Assembly: GCF_042650605.1 (NCBI RefSeq)
Contig: NZ_JBHSBN010000016.1
Span: 62,001 to 126,000, forward strand
DNA length: 64,000 bases
From: Micromonospora_J zhanjiangensis
GTDB lineage: Bacteria > Actinomycetota > Actinomycetes > Mycobacteriales > Micromonosporaceae
Direction: 5' to 3'
This document shows positions 25,164-33,976 of this stretch, piece by piece. The position numbers and the translations under genes are program-made. The first letter of the stretch is position 1; the number at the start of each line of letters is the position of its first letter. The notes below the pieces were generated by a model, which made no database searches, was not told where the DNA came from, and worked only from the letters and a program-made list of their open reading frames with translations.

Positions 25164-26891
25164 GTGACCGTCGGCAGCGATCGCCTGCTGCGCCGGGCCG
25201 TCCGGGCCGGCGGCGGGTGGACGGTGCTGCTCGGCGTCACCGCGCTGCTCGGCGCGGCGGCCGAACTGCTGCTGCCCGCCGCCCTCGGCCGGGCCGTGGA
25301 CGCGGCGCTGGACGGCTCCCCCGGCTGGTGGCCGGCCGCGGCGTGCGCCCTGGTGGCCGTCCTGGCCGGCACCGACACGCTGGGCGACCTCGCCGCCGGT
25401 ACGGGCACCGCGCGGGCCACCGCCCGGCTGCGCCACCAACTGCTGCGGCACGTGTTCGCGCTCGACCCGCGTACCGCCGGCCGGCATCCGGTCGGCGACC
25501 TGGTGGCCCGGCTGGTCGGTCAGGCCGCCGACGCCGGTCAGGCCGGCAGCACGGTCGTGTACGGACTGGTCGCCGTGCTGCCCCCGGTCGGCAGCCTGGT
25601 CGCGCTCACCCTGATCGAGCCGCTGCTCGGGATCACCTTCGTGGCCGGGCTGGTGCTGCTCACCGTGCTGATGCGCGCCTTCGTCACCGACGCGTCCGCG
25701 GCGATGACCGGCTACCAACGCACCCAGGGGCTGATCGCCGGCCGGCTGCACGAGGCGGTCGCCGGACACCGGACCGTGGCCGCCGCCGGCACCGTACCGG
25801 CCGAGATCGACCGGATCCTGGTGCCGCTGCCGCTGCTGCGCGGCCACGGCCGGCGGTCCTGGCAGACCCTGGCCCGGGCGGCCGGCCGCAACGCCGCGGT
25901 CGCCCCGCTGCTGAGCCTGGCCGTGGTGGCGGTGGGCGGCTGGTCGGTGGCCGCCGGCTGGCTCACCCCGGGACAACTCGTCGCCGCCGTCCAGTACGCC
26001 GCCCTGGGCACCGGCCTCGGCGCGGTCACCGCGACCCTCAACCGCCTGGTACGGACCCGCGCCGGCGCGGGCCGGATCGCCGAGGTGCTCGCCCAGCCGA
26101 CCCGGACGTACGGCCCGGCGCGGGTGCCGGCCACGGGTGCCGGGACGCTGACCTTCGACGCGGTGACGGTCCGGGCACCCGACGGGCGTACCGTCCTGCA
26201 CCGGGTCGACCTGCACCTGCCGGGCGGCCGGGCGCTCGCCGTGGTGGGCGCCTCCGGCGCGGGCAAGTCCACGTTCGCGGCGGTCGCCGGCCGGCTGCGC
26301 GACCCGGACGAGGGTGAGGTCCGCCTCGACGGGGTGCCGCTGCACCGGCTGAGCCACGACGAGCTGCGCCGGTCCGTCGGCTACGGCTTCGAACGGCCGG
26401 TGCTGGTCGGTGACACCGTCGCCGACGTGATCGACCTGGGCGTACCGGCCGGCGCCGCGGACGATCCGGGGCGGCGACTGGGCCGGGTCCGGCGGTCGGC
26501 GCGGGCCGCCGCCGTCGACGGCTTCGCCGAACGGCTGCCGGACGGCTACCGGACCGCACTGGCCGACGCCCCGATGTCCGGCGGCGAGGCGCAACGGCTC
26601 GGCCTCGCCCGCGCCCTGCACGGCGGGCGGCTGCTGGTGCTGGACGACGCGACGTCCAGCGTGGACACGGCCACCGAGTACCGGATCGCCCGGGCGGTGG
26701 CCGAACACGGCGACGGGCGTACCCGGGTGATCGTCACCCACCGGGCCACCACGGCGGCCGCCGCCGATCTGGTCGCCTGGCTGGACGACGGCCGGCTGCG
26801 AGCGCTGGCGAGCCACGCGCGGCTGTGGACCGACCCGGCGTACCGGGCCGTCTTCCAGCCGGCGGGCGAGCCCGCCGGGCGGCCCGGATGA
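25164..26891 (+). CDS. ramA: ABC half-transporter of the lanthipeptide cluster (RamA-like), degenerate ATPase site
   Basis: A 575-residue protein: an N-terminal membrane domain of about six spans (residues 15-290) and a C-terminal ATPase domain. Walker A GASGAGKST, signature MSGGEAQRLGLARAL and H-loop VTHRATT are present. The Walker B is LLVLDDATSS, with Asp in place of the catalytic Glu, and the Q-loop region (GYGFERPVLVG) lacks the usual Gln. GTG 25164 follows GAGGAGGAG. It overlaps the next half-transporter by ATGA, so the two should form a heterodimer exporting the peptide. Confidence 0.9.
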   Translation: MTVGSDRLLRRAVRAGGGWTVLLGVTALLGAAAELLLPAALGRAVDAALDGSPGWWPAAACALVAVLAGTDTLGDLAAGTGTARATARLRHQLLRHVFALDPRTAGRHPVGDLVARLVGQAADAGQAGSTVVYGLVAVLPPVGSLVALTLIEPLLGITFVAGLVLLTVLMRAFVTDASAAMTGYQRTQGLIAGRLHEAVAGHRTVAAAGTVPAEIDRILVPLPLLRGHGRRSWQTLARAAGRNAAVAPLLSLAVVAVGGWSVAAGWLTPGQLVAAVQYAALGTGLGAVTATLNRLVRTRAGAGRIAEVLAQPTRTYGPARVPATGAGTLTFDAVTVRAPDGRTVLHRVDLHLPGGRALAVVGASGAGKSTFAAVAGRLRDPDEGEVRLDGVPLHRLSHDELRRSVGYGFERPVLVGDTVADVIDLGVPAGAADDPGRRLGRVRRSARAAAVDGFAERLPDGYRTALADAPMSGGEAQRLGLARALHGGRLLVLDDATSSVDTATEYRIARAVAEHGDGRTRVIVTHRATTAAAADLVAWLDDGRLRALASHARLWTDPAYRAVFQPAGEPAGRPG

Positions 26892-28831
26892 GCCGGGCGC
26901 GCGCCGAGGCGGACCCGGCCGGTACGGACGAGGGCCTGCGGGGCGTCGGTCGGTACACCCTGGGCGCGGTGCGGCGGCGGGCCCGGGCGGTACGCCGGCT
27001 GGCCGGCTGGTCCGTGCCGGAGGCGGTGCCCACCCTGCTGGTCGGTGCGCTGACCGCCCGGGCGGTGGACGACGGGTTCCTCGCCGGGCGGCCCACCGTC
27101 GGGCTGGCCTGGCTCGCCGTCCTGGCCGGCGCGGTGCTGGTCGGCGCGGTCGGCACCGGCCGCACCTATGCCTGCCTCGGTGACCTGGTCGAACCGTTCC
27201 GGGACGACCTGGTGGAACGGGTGGTCGGCGGGGCGTTGCGGCGTTCCACGGCGCCCGGCGGTCGGCCGGACACCGCCGCGGTGGCCCGGCTGACCCACCA
27301 GGTGGAGATCGTCCGGGACACCTTCGGCGGCCTGGTGATGGTGGTCCGCGGCTTCGTGTTCACCACCGGCGCGGCGCTGGTCGGCCTCTTCTCCCTCGCC
27401 CCGGCCGTCGCCGCCCTGGTCGCCGGGCCGCTGCTGGTCGGACTCGTCCTGTTCGGCTGCGCGATCCCGACGATGGCCGCCGCCCAACGCGCCTACGTGC
27501 GGGCCGACGAATGCCTCGGCGCCGCGGCCGGTGGTGCCCTGGCCGGGCACCGGGACGTGGTCGCCTGCGGCGCGCAGGACGAGGTCACCGCCGCGGTCGG
27601 CGCCCTGGTGGGGGCCCAGGCGACGGCCGAACGCCGACTGGCCCGGATGGCCGCCCTGCGCAGCCTCACCCTCGCGGTGGGTGGCTGGCTGCCGCTCGCC
27701 GTGCTGGTGCTCGGGGCGCCCGCCCTGGTCCGGCACGGACTCACCCCAGGCGCGATCCTCGGCGCCCTGGTGTACGTCTCCACCGCCCTGCACCCGGCCC
27801 TGCACTCGCTGGTGCAGGGCGTGGCCACCGGCGGCCTGCGGTTCGCCGTCACCCTGGACCGGATCCTCACCGCCTCGGCGTCGCCACCCGCCCCGGCACC
27901 CCCGCCCGAGCCGCCCCGGGCCGGTCCGCGCGGCGCGGGCGCGGGCGCGGTGCGCCTGTCCGGGTTGACCTTCCGGTACGGGCCGCATGCCCGGCCGGTG
28001 TTCCGCGACCTCGACCTGGACCTGGCGGCCGGGGAGCACCTGGCCGTGGTGGGTCCCAGCGGCGCCGGCAAGTCCACCCTGGCCGGTCTGATCGCCGGCC
28101 TGCTCGCGCCGCAGACCGGGACGGTACGGCTGGACGGCGCCGACGTGGCCGGACGGGACCAGGCCGAGCTGGCCGCCCGACGGGTGCTGATCCCGCAGGA
28201 GGCGTACGTCTTCACCGGTTCGCTCGGCGACAACCTGCGCTACCTGCGGCCGACCGCCGACCCCGACGAGGTGGCCACGGTGGTGGACCGGTTGGGGCTG
28301 CACCGGTTGGTCGACCGGGTCGGCGGGCTGGCCGGCACGGTGGACCCGGGCACGCTGTCCGCCGGTGAGCGGCAACTGGTGGCGCTGGCCCGGGCGTACC
28401 TGTCGCCGGCGCCGCTGGTGATCCTGGACGAGGCGACCTGTCACCTGGACGCGCCCGCCGAGGCCCGCGCCGAGCGGGCGTTCGCCGACCGGCCCGGCAC
28501 GCTGGTGGTGGTGGCACACCGGATCAGCTCGGCGCTGCGGGCCGGCCGGGTGCTGCTGGTCGACGGCGGTCCGCCGGTCCTCGGGCGGCACGACGACGTG
28601 TTCGCCCGGTCGGCGACCTACCGGGACCTGGTCGGCCACTGGCAGCGCGGAGCCGACCCGGTGGCACCGGACACCGGTGCCCGGCCCGGGTCAGATCCAG
28701 CCCTTGTCGCGGGCGATCCGGACGGTCTCGATCCGGGTCCGGGCGCCGGTCTTGCCGGCGATCCGGGCCAGGTGGTTGCGCACCGTGCCCGGCCTGAGCG
28801 CCAGCCGGTCGGCGATCTCGACAACGGGTAG
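26888..28831 (+). CDS. ramB: ABC half-transporter of the lanthipeptide cluster (RamB-like), canonical ATPase site
   Basis: A 647-residue protein: a membrane domain (residues about 30-320), a Pro-rich linker (APAPPPEPPR) and an ATPase domain. Walker A GPSGAGKST, Q-loop LIPQEAY, signature LSAGERQLVALARA, Walker B LVILDEATCHLD and H-loop VAHR are all canonical. The family fold ends around RDLVGHWQRG; the reading frame runs a further 65 or so residues rich in Gly/Pro/Asp and overlaps the convergent regulator gene by 141 bases. This tail may be a non-functional read-on or a real extension. Confidence 0.9.
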   Translation: MSRARAEADPAGTDEGLRGVGRYTLGAVRRRARAVRRLAGWSVPEAVPTLLVGALTARAVDDGFLAGRPTVGLAWLAVLAGAVLVGAVGTGRTYACLGDLVEPFRDDLVERVVGGALRRSTAPGGRPDTAAVARLTHQVEIVRDTFGGLVMVVRGFVFTTGAALVGLFSLAPAVAALVAGPLLVGLVLFGCAIPTMAAAQRAYVRADECLGAAAGGALAGHRDVVACGAQDEVTAAVGALVGAQATAERRLARMAALRSLTLAVGGWLPLAVLVLGAPALVRHGLTPGAILGALVYVSTALHPALHSLVQGVATGGLRFAVTLDRILTASASPPAPAPPPEPPRAGPRGAGAGAVRLSGLTFRYGPHARPVFRDLDLDLAAGEHLAVVGPSGAGKSTLAGLIAGLLAPQTGTVRLDGADVAGRDQAELAARRVLIPQEAYVFTGSLGDNLRYLRPTADPDEVATVVDRLGLHRLVDRVGGLAGTVDPGTLSAGERQLVALARAYLSPAPLVILDEATCHLDAPAEARAERAFADRPGTLVVVAHRISSALRAGRVLLVDGGPPVLGRHDDVFARSATYRDLVGHWQRGADPVAPDTGARPGSDPALVAGDPDGLDPGPGAGLAGDPGQVVAHRARPERQPVGDLDNG

Positions 28832-29293
28832 CCCGTCCGCCGCGATCGTCAGCACCTCCGACTCCCGTTCGGTCAACGGGCTGGACGTGGTCAGGGCGGC
28901 CACCACCAGGTCCGCGTCCACCACCGGTTCGCCGCGGGAGAGCCGGCGGACGCCCTCCACCACCCGCTCGGGCGATACGTCGTTGCCGAGGAAGCCCAGG
29001 GTGTCCCGGCGGTTGCGCAGCGCGTCGCCGAGCACCCGGGACTGGCGGGGCTCGGCGAGCACCAGCACTCGGCAGGGCAGGTCGACGCAGCAGGTGTGAT
29101 CCGACTCCTGGTCGGCGTCGTACCGGGCGAGGTCGACGACGGCCACGTCCGGCCGGATCGACCGGAGCGCCGGGACGATGCGATCGCCCCGGTCGAGCTG
29201 GGCTATGACGTCGATGTCTTCCTGGGTGCTCAGCACATACGCCATCGCGCCGCGGATGAGTGCGCCGTCGAGGGCGAGCAGTGTCCGGATCAA
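28691..29293 (-). CDS. ramR: RamR/AmfR-like response regulator (NarL/LuxR type), copy 1
   Basis: A 200-residue protein. The receiver domain is atypical: the usual N-terminal acidic pair is reduced (LIRTLLALDGALIRGAM), while the acceptor-like Asp is kept in VAVVDLARYD. The C-terminal HTH is PLTERESEVLTIAADGLPVVEIADRLALRPGTVRNHLARI. TTG 29293, preceded by GGGGAGAGG, fits the family start LIRTLL. No sensor kinase is nearby. In Streptomyces, RamR activates the ramCSAB operon directly. Its 3' end lies antisense to the end of ramB. Confidence 0.85.
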   Translation of the reverse strand: MIRTLLALDGALIRGAMAYVLSTQEDIDVIAQLDRGDRIVPALRSIRPDVAVVDLARYDADQESDHTCCVDLPCRVLVLAEPRQSRVLGDALRNRRDTLGFLGNDVSPERVVEGVRRLSRGEPVVDADLVVAALTTSSPLTERESEVLTIAADGLPVVEIADRLALRPGTVRNHLARIAGKTGARTRIETVRIARDKGWI

Positions 29294-29478
29294 CCTCTCC
29301 CCTGTTCCCGTGCTGGTCGATGAGCGGTGCGGGTCCTCGCAGCGGTGCTTTTTGCGCAGAGATATCACTGTCCGTACGCATTTAAACACATCGTTGCCGG
29401 TTCCGTCCGTCACCCGGTCGGGGGAGAACGGCCCGCCGGACAAACCGCCACCACGATGCGCCCAGCGCGCTGATGATG

Positions 29479-29514
29479 CCCCGCCCGCACACCGGGGAAA
29501 CGTGCTGGCGGGGG
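29479..29514 (-). terminator. Hairpin downstream of the second regulator
   Basis: A 12-bp GC-rich stem with one mismatch (CCCCGCCCGCAC with GTGCTGGCGGGG) and an 11-base loop, between the 3' end of copy 2 and the promoter of copy 1 on the same strand. It suggests the two regulators are transcribed separately. The region 29294-29478 includes an A/T-rich promoter-like stretch near 29365-29390. Confidence 0.5.
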
Positions 29515-29540
29515 CGGGTTGGACCAGACCGGACCCGGTG

Positions 29541-30146
29541 TCAGAGCCAACCGTCGCGTTGCGCACGACGGATCGCCTCCAGCCGGTTGCGCGCGCCGGT
29601 CTTGCGCAGGATCGCCGACAGGTGGTTGCGGACCGTGCCGTAGGCGAGGAACAACCGGCGGGCGATCTCCCGCAGCGGTAGCCCCTCGGCGGCGGCCCGC
29701 AGCACCTCCCGTTCGCGGGCGGTGAGCGGATTCGTCGGCGGGTTGAGGGCGGCCACCGCCATCGCCGGATCGATCACCCGTTCCCCGGCGGCCACCAGCC
29801 GGACCGCCCGGACCAGTTCCGACGGCGGCAGGTCCTTGCTGACGAAACCACGGGCGCCGCCGTGCAGCGCCCGTTGCAGGGCCTCGGGGCTGCGCTGGGC
29901 ACTGAGCGCGAGGACCGCGACGTTCCGCGCGTGGTCGGCCAGCCGGCCGACCACGACCGGCATGTCGCGGTCCGGCAGGTCCAGGTCGACGACCACGACG
30001 TCGGGCCGCTGCCGGGCCACCACGTCGAGGATCCCGACGCAGTCGGCCAGGTCGGCGACCACCTCCAGGTCGTCCTCACCGGACAGTACGGCGCGCAGGG
30101 CACCACGTAGCAGACCCATCCCTTCGATGATCACAATGCGGACCAC
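29541..30146 (-). CDS. RamR/AmfR-like response regulator, copy 2
   Basis: A 201-residue NarL-type regulator. The receiver runs VVRIVIIEGMGLLRGALRAVLSGEDDLEVVADL, with the acceptor-like Asp in VVVVDLDLPDRD and a Lys in FVSKDLPP. The HTH is NPLTAREREVLRAAAEGLPLREIARRLFLAYGTVRNHLSAILRKTGARNRLEAI. GTG 30146 has GGAGA 8 bases upstream. It is a clear paralogue of copy 1, with the same length and the same end (RD.GW[IL]). One copy may drive the lanthipeptide operon and the other may tune it or act on another promoter. Confidence 0.85.
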   Translation of the reverse strand: MVRIVIIEGMGLLRGALRAVLSGEDDLEVVADLADCVGILDVVARQRPDVVVVDLDLPDRDMPVVVGRLADHARNVAVLALSAQRSPEALQRALHGGARGFVSKDLPPSELVRAVRLVAAGERVIDPAMAVAALNPPTNPLTAREREVLRAAAEGLPLREIARRLFLAYGTVRNHLSAILRKTGARNRLEAIRRAQRDGWL

Positions 30147-30398
30147 GAAGCCATCTCCGTTTCTCGGAACGCGAACTCCGGCGACACCGGCACCCGGGGT
30201 ACGACACGCCGGGGCCGAACACGAGCACGACTGGTCACGACTGGCATCCGCCGGTGGCCGGGCACTGGACGCGAGCGCGGAGGCTCCGGCCGGCAGCGAC
30301 GGAAGGGTTCCCGGCAGCGCGTGGTACCGGCGGCCCGGCGGGCGGGCGGTCACGCGGCGGGAACGGCGAGGGCGGCCCGAGGTCGGCCGCCGGTCGAC

Positions 30399-31721
30399 TC
30401 AGCCGGGTCGGGACAGTACGCCCTGGGCACGACCGGACCGGGTCGGTTCGGCGGATCGGGCGAGGGTCCGGCCGGCCGGATGGTCGACGGATCCGGAATG
30501 CGGTGCCAGGGCCGCCGGCGGGGCCTGGCCGGCGGCGTTCGCGGCGGCCCGCTGCCCGGTGGTCTCGTGGTCGGTCGGGTCCGGCAGGTGACCCGGCGCC
30601 GCCGGGTGCCCACCACCGGAGAGCACCCCGTCCGGCCCGGCCCCCGCGACGCTCGCCGCGGTCTCGCCGGCCGTACCCGGGATCGCCGCCGGCCCAGCCG
30701 GCGCGAGGCCCGACGGTGGTGCGTCCGACCCGGCCGGCACGAGCGACACGACCGCCACGGAGGGCGGTACGGGCACCACGTGGACCGGGAACTCCGGCAG
30801 CGGCGGCGGGGCGGGCGGCGGCAACCGACCCCCCGGAAGCGTGCCGTCAAGCGTCGCGGGCCCGATCAGGACGACATCGTCGACCACGTCGGTCACATCG
30901 TCGGTCACGTCATCGACCGCGCCGGAAACCAGGCCACCGGCACCCTCGATCAGGCCGGCCACCCCGCCGACCACCCCGACCGGCCCCAGCACCGGTGGGA
31001 GCAGCAGGTCGATCGCGCTCCCGACCGGATCGTCGGTCGCGGTGCCGGTGCCCTGCACCGGTCCGGTCGTCCCGGACAGCAGGCCGGCAACCCGGTCCAC
31101 GGCCACGACCCGGTCGCGGCCACCGGCGTTCAGCACGGACGCAGCCGGCTCCGCCACGGGCGCGACACTGTCGCGGCCACCGGCGTTCAGCGGGGAGGCA
31201 GCCGGCTCCACCACGGCCGCGACCCGGTGCGGTGCGGTGGAAGGCGGGTCGGGACGGGGCCGGTCGCCTCCGGCGCCACGAGCCGTACCGGGTGACCCGG
31301 CGGCACCGACCGGACCCTGGTCCGAAACGGACGGTGTGCCGTCCTGGCCCGGGAGGCGACGGGTGCCCTTCCCGGCCGGGATGCGGTCCAGACCGGCCAG
31401 GACGCGATCCAGAACGGACGTCGGGCCCTTCCCCACCGCTGTACGCGGACCGCCGGGAGCGCAGGTCGGACGCGCGGAGCAGGCACCGTGGGGTGTGCGG
31501 CGCGAAAGGTCCGACACAGCGCCGGACCGGGCTCCGACGCCCGGGCCGGCCGGCATTCCGGCGCCCGGGTCGGCGGAGGCGGCGGGGCTGAACGCGGCAA
31601 GGGCGAGGTAGCCTGCGGCGGCCGCCACCGCGAGCAGGACGAGTCGCAGTGCGATCCGGACGAGCCACCTGCCGCGGGTCCACCCCGGCGGTCGCTCGTC
31701 ACCAGCCACCACTCGTCGCAT
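30399..31721 (-). CDS. Hypothetical single-span, Pro/Gly-rich exported or anchored protein with tandem repeats
   Basis: 440 residues, no recognised family. A basic N terminus (residues 1-22) precedes one hydrophobic segment (IALRLVLLAVAAAAGYLALAAF), then ASA, a possible signal-peptidase site. The rest is disordered, rich in Pro, Gly, Ala and Asp. An imperfect tandem repeat is visible near residues 175-215 (EPAAS.LNAGGRD twice, from a DNA repeat of about 63 bases around 31110-31215). A short hydrophobic LIDLLLPPVLGPVGVVGGVAGLIEG-like region follows, then VDDVTDDVTDVVDDVV. The minus frame is favoured by its sensible start and signal; competing frames exist, so the call is moderate. Confidence 0.55.
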   Translation of the reverse strand: MRRVVAGDERPPGWTRGRWLVRIALRLVLLAVAAAAGYLALAAFSPAASADPGAGMPAGPGVGARSGAVSDLSRRTPHGACSARPTCAPGGPRTAVGKGPTSVLDRVLAGLDRIPAGKGTRRLPGQDGTPSVSDQGPVGAAGSPGTARGAGGDRPRPDPPSTAPHRVAAVVEPAASPLNAGGRDSVAPVAEPAASVLNAGGRDRVVAVDRVAGLLSGTTGPVQGTGTATDDPVGSAIDLLLPPVLGPVGVVGGVAGLIEGAGGLVSGAVDDVTDDVTDVVDDVVLIGPATLDGTLPGGRLPPPAPPPLPEFPVHVVPVPPSVAVVSLVPAGSDAPPSGLAPAGPAAIPGTAGETAASVAGAGPDGVLSGGGHPAAPGHLPDPTDHETTGQRAAANAAGQAPPAALAPHSGSVDHPAGRTLARSAEPTRSGRAQGVLSRPG

Positions 31722-31985
31722 GCGTCCCGGCCGGTCCCTCCACTACGGACAGAAGTCTCATCGTATCTTCGCGTCAACCCGGTCGCACGCCGGGAAATGC
31801 CGGGTGTCGCCATCCGGACCTCCCACACTCATGATCATGTGCAGTTCAGCCGTTCGCCGCCCGGCTGTCGGACGGCCGAGGCGTTAACGATCAACGGCCC
31901 TCCGGGTGGGTGGGGGCTGGGCGGGTGGGGGGATCGGGGGGCTGCCTATCCTGGCCTCCTCGTATCTGGGTCGGGGGTGGGGTGG

Positions 31986-32402
31986 ATGGCGCAGCCGGAG
32001 ACGGAGAACGCGGCGCACCGGATGTTCGGTGCGGACAGCGCGTCGCGGACGCTCGGCATCGAGCTGGTGTCGGCCGGTGACGGCCGGGCGGTGGCCCGGA
32101 TGCGGTTGACCGACCAGATGGTCAACGGCCACGGCATCGCGCACGGCGGGTACGTCTTCCTGCTCGCCGACACCGCCTTCGCCTGCGCCTGCAACAGCCA
32201 CGGACCGGTCACCGTCGCGGCCGGCGCGGACGTCACCTTCGTGCGCCCGGCCCGGGCGGGCGATCTGCTCGAGGCCCGGGCGCAGGAGCGCTCCCGGTTC
32301 GGCCGCAGCGGGATCTACGACGTCACGGTGTGGCGGGACGCGGAGGTGATCGCGGAGTTCCGCGGCCGGAGCCGCGTGATCAGCACTCCCGAAGGCGTGT
32401 GA
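31986..32402 (+). CDS. PaaI-like hotdog-fold acyl-CoA thioesterase
   Basis: A 138-residue protein. NGHGIAHGGYVFLLADTAFACACNSHG matches the hydroxyphenylacetyl-CoA thioesterase PaaI motif (HGG.....D.A...A.N); VTFVRPARAGDLLEARAQE and IYDVTVWRD complete the hotdog sheet. No phenylacetate genes are nearby, so it may be a general thioesterase. ATG 31986 is used. The stop abuts the convergent asparagine synthetase stop with no spacing. Upstream 31722-31985 is a lower-GC promoter region without a gene. Confidence 0.85.
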   Translation: MAQPETENAAHRMFGADSASRTLGIELVSAGDGRAVARMRLTDQMVNGHGIAHGGYVFLLADTAFACACNSHGPVTVAAGADVTFVRPARAGDLLEARAQERSRFGRSGIYDVTVWRDAEVIAEFRGRSRVISTPEGV

Positions 32403-33971
32403 TCAACGGCGGGCGCGGAGCAGGCGGGTGGCGTTCCAGCGGATCGCACCGGCGACGTCGCGCAGGTGCTCGCGGCGGGTGTAGTCCTGCCGGGCCACAC
32501 TGTTGGCGACCGCCCGTTCGAGGTCGTGGTCGCAGCCCATCAGCACGCTGTCGAAGTCCCGGCGTACCGGTTCGAGCAGGTCGTAGCCGAACGACCGGTG
32601 CATCCGGGCGAACCGCGGCTTGAACAGCCGGGCCCGGTCGTGCAGGCCGGTGGAGTAGGACATCGGGTTCTTCGGCCGGTTCAGGATGTAGTCCGGCAGC
32701 AGGTCGGCGAACGCCTCCCGGAGGATCCACTTGTCCCGGCCGTCGCGCGACTTCAGCCCGAGCGGCATCCGCAGGGCCAGCTCGACCAGCGCCGGGTCGA
32801 GGAACGGCACCCGGGCCTCGACGCCGTGCCCCATGCTGGTGCGGTCCACCCGCTGCAGCTCGGTCCGGCCCAGGTTGCGCAGCTTGTGCAGGAACAGGTC
32901 CCGGGCCCGTTCCGGTCCGACCTCGTGGTACATCGGGTACCCGCCGAACAGTTCGTCCGACCCGTCGCCGGTGAGCACCACCCGTACGCCCGCCTCGCGG
33001 ACCCGGCGGAACAGCGGCACGGACACGACCGCGTTGATGATGTCGCCGTACTCGGTCAGCTCCGACATCCGGATGGTCTCCCGGACGGTCCGGGACCGGA
33101 TGTCCCGCGGACGCAGCTCGACCACCTCGTGCGGCACCCCGAGGTCGGCGGTCAGCCGCCGGGCGTACGTCAGGTCCTCGCTGCCCGGCGTGCCGACGGT
33201 GAACGCGACGCAGTCCGGGTGCTCCTGCCGCACGTGCAGCAGGGTGAGCGAGCTGTCCAGGCCGCCGGAGAGCACCACGCCCACGGTCAGGTCGGTGTCC
33301 ACCCGCAGCCGGACGCTGTCGGCGAACGCGGTCCGCAGCAACTTGCCCGCCTCGTCCGGGTCGTCCAGCGGCGCCTGGCGCTCCCCCAGCCGGCGCAGGT
33401 CGAGGTACGGCTCCAGGTACGGCCAGCCGGCATCGTCGGCCCAGCCGTGGTGGGCCGGCGGCACCTCGGTGACCGGGGCGCCGACCCCGACCAGCGCCTT
33501 GACCTCGGAGGCCAGGTGCAGCCGGCCGCCCTGGCGGGACCAGTACAGCGGCTTCACCCCGAGCGGGTCCCGGGCCAGGTAGACCCGACGGGTGGGCCGC
33601 TCCACGACGGCGAGGGCGAACTCGCCCTGCAGGTGGTGCACGACGTCGTCGCCCCACTGCAGGAACGCCTCCAGCACCACCTCCGTGTCGCTGTCGGTGC
33701 GGAACGTCCGACCCCGGCCGGTCAGCTCGCGGCGCAGCTCACGGTGGTTGAAAACCTCGCCGTTGTAGCAGAGCAGCCAGCGCCCGTCGGCGGAGAGCCA
33801 GGGCTGGACCGCACGGTCGCGGTCCACGATGGGCAGTCGGCGGGTGCCGGCCAGCACGGCGTCGTCGAGCAGGGTCTCGTCGATCTCGCCGCGCGGGGTC
33901 AGCGCCGCGAGCATCTGCCGGAAGACCGCACGGTCGGCGCCCGGGCCGAGGATGAGGGCGATGCCGCACAC
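32403..33971 (-). CDS. asnB: Glutamine-hydrolysing asparagine synthetase
   Basis: A 522-residue two-domain enzyme. GTG 33971 is followed directly by Cys (M-C-GIALIL), the N-terminal nucleophile of class II glutamine amidotransferases, which fixes the start. NGEVFNHRELR and DSDTEVVLEAF belong to the glutaminase. The synthetase has the PP-loop SGGLDSSLTL, GDGSDELFGGYP, VEARVPFLD and KWILREAF. It probably amidates aspartate or an Asp-like carboxyl. The gene lies 5 bases after an M15-like peptidase gene, an unusual pairing. Because the glutaminase is intact, it is not a lasso-peptide cyclase. Confidence 0.9.
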   Translation of the reverse strand: MCGIALILGPGADRAVFRQMLAALTPRGEIDETLLDDAVLAGTRRLPIVDRDRAVQPWLSADGRWLLCYNGEVFNHRELRRELTGRGRTFRTDSDTEVVLEAFLQWGDDVVHHLQGEFALAVVERPTRRVYLARDPLGVKPLYWSRQGGRLHLASEVKALVGVGAPVTEVPPAHHGWADDAGWPYLEPYLDLRRLGERQAPLDDPDEAGKLLRTAFADSVRLRVDTDLTVGVVLSGGLDSSLTLLHVRQEHPDCVAFTVGTPGSEDLTYARRLTADLGVPHEVVELRPRDIRSRTVRETIRMSELTEYGDIINAVVSVPLFRRVREAGVRVVLTGDGSDELFGGYPMYHEVGPERARDLFLHKLRNLGRTELQRVDRTSMGHGVEARVPFLDPALVELALRMPLGLKSRDGRDKWILREAFADLLPDYILNRPKNPMSYSTGLHDRARLFKPRFARMHRSFGYDLLEPVRRDFDSVLMGCDHDLERAVANSVARQDYTRREHLRDVAGAIRWNATRLLRARR

Positions 33972-33976
33972 GACGC

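Noticed and set aside
30254..31611. Plus-strand long open frames opposite the 440-aa protein
   Set aside because: They are Arg/Pro-rich, lack a plausible start and look like mirror frames of a high-GC gene.
32403..33971. Lasso-peptide cyclase
   Set aside because: The protein keeps the N-terminal Cys glutaminase domain, and no lasso precursor or RRE/protease pair in the usual form is next to it.
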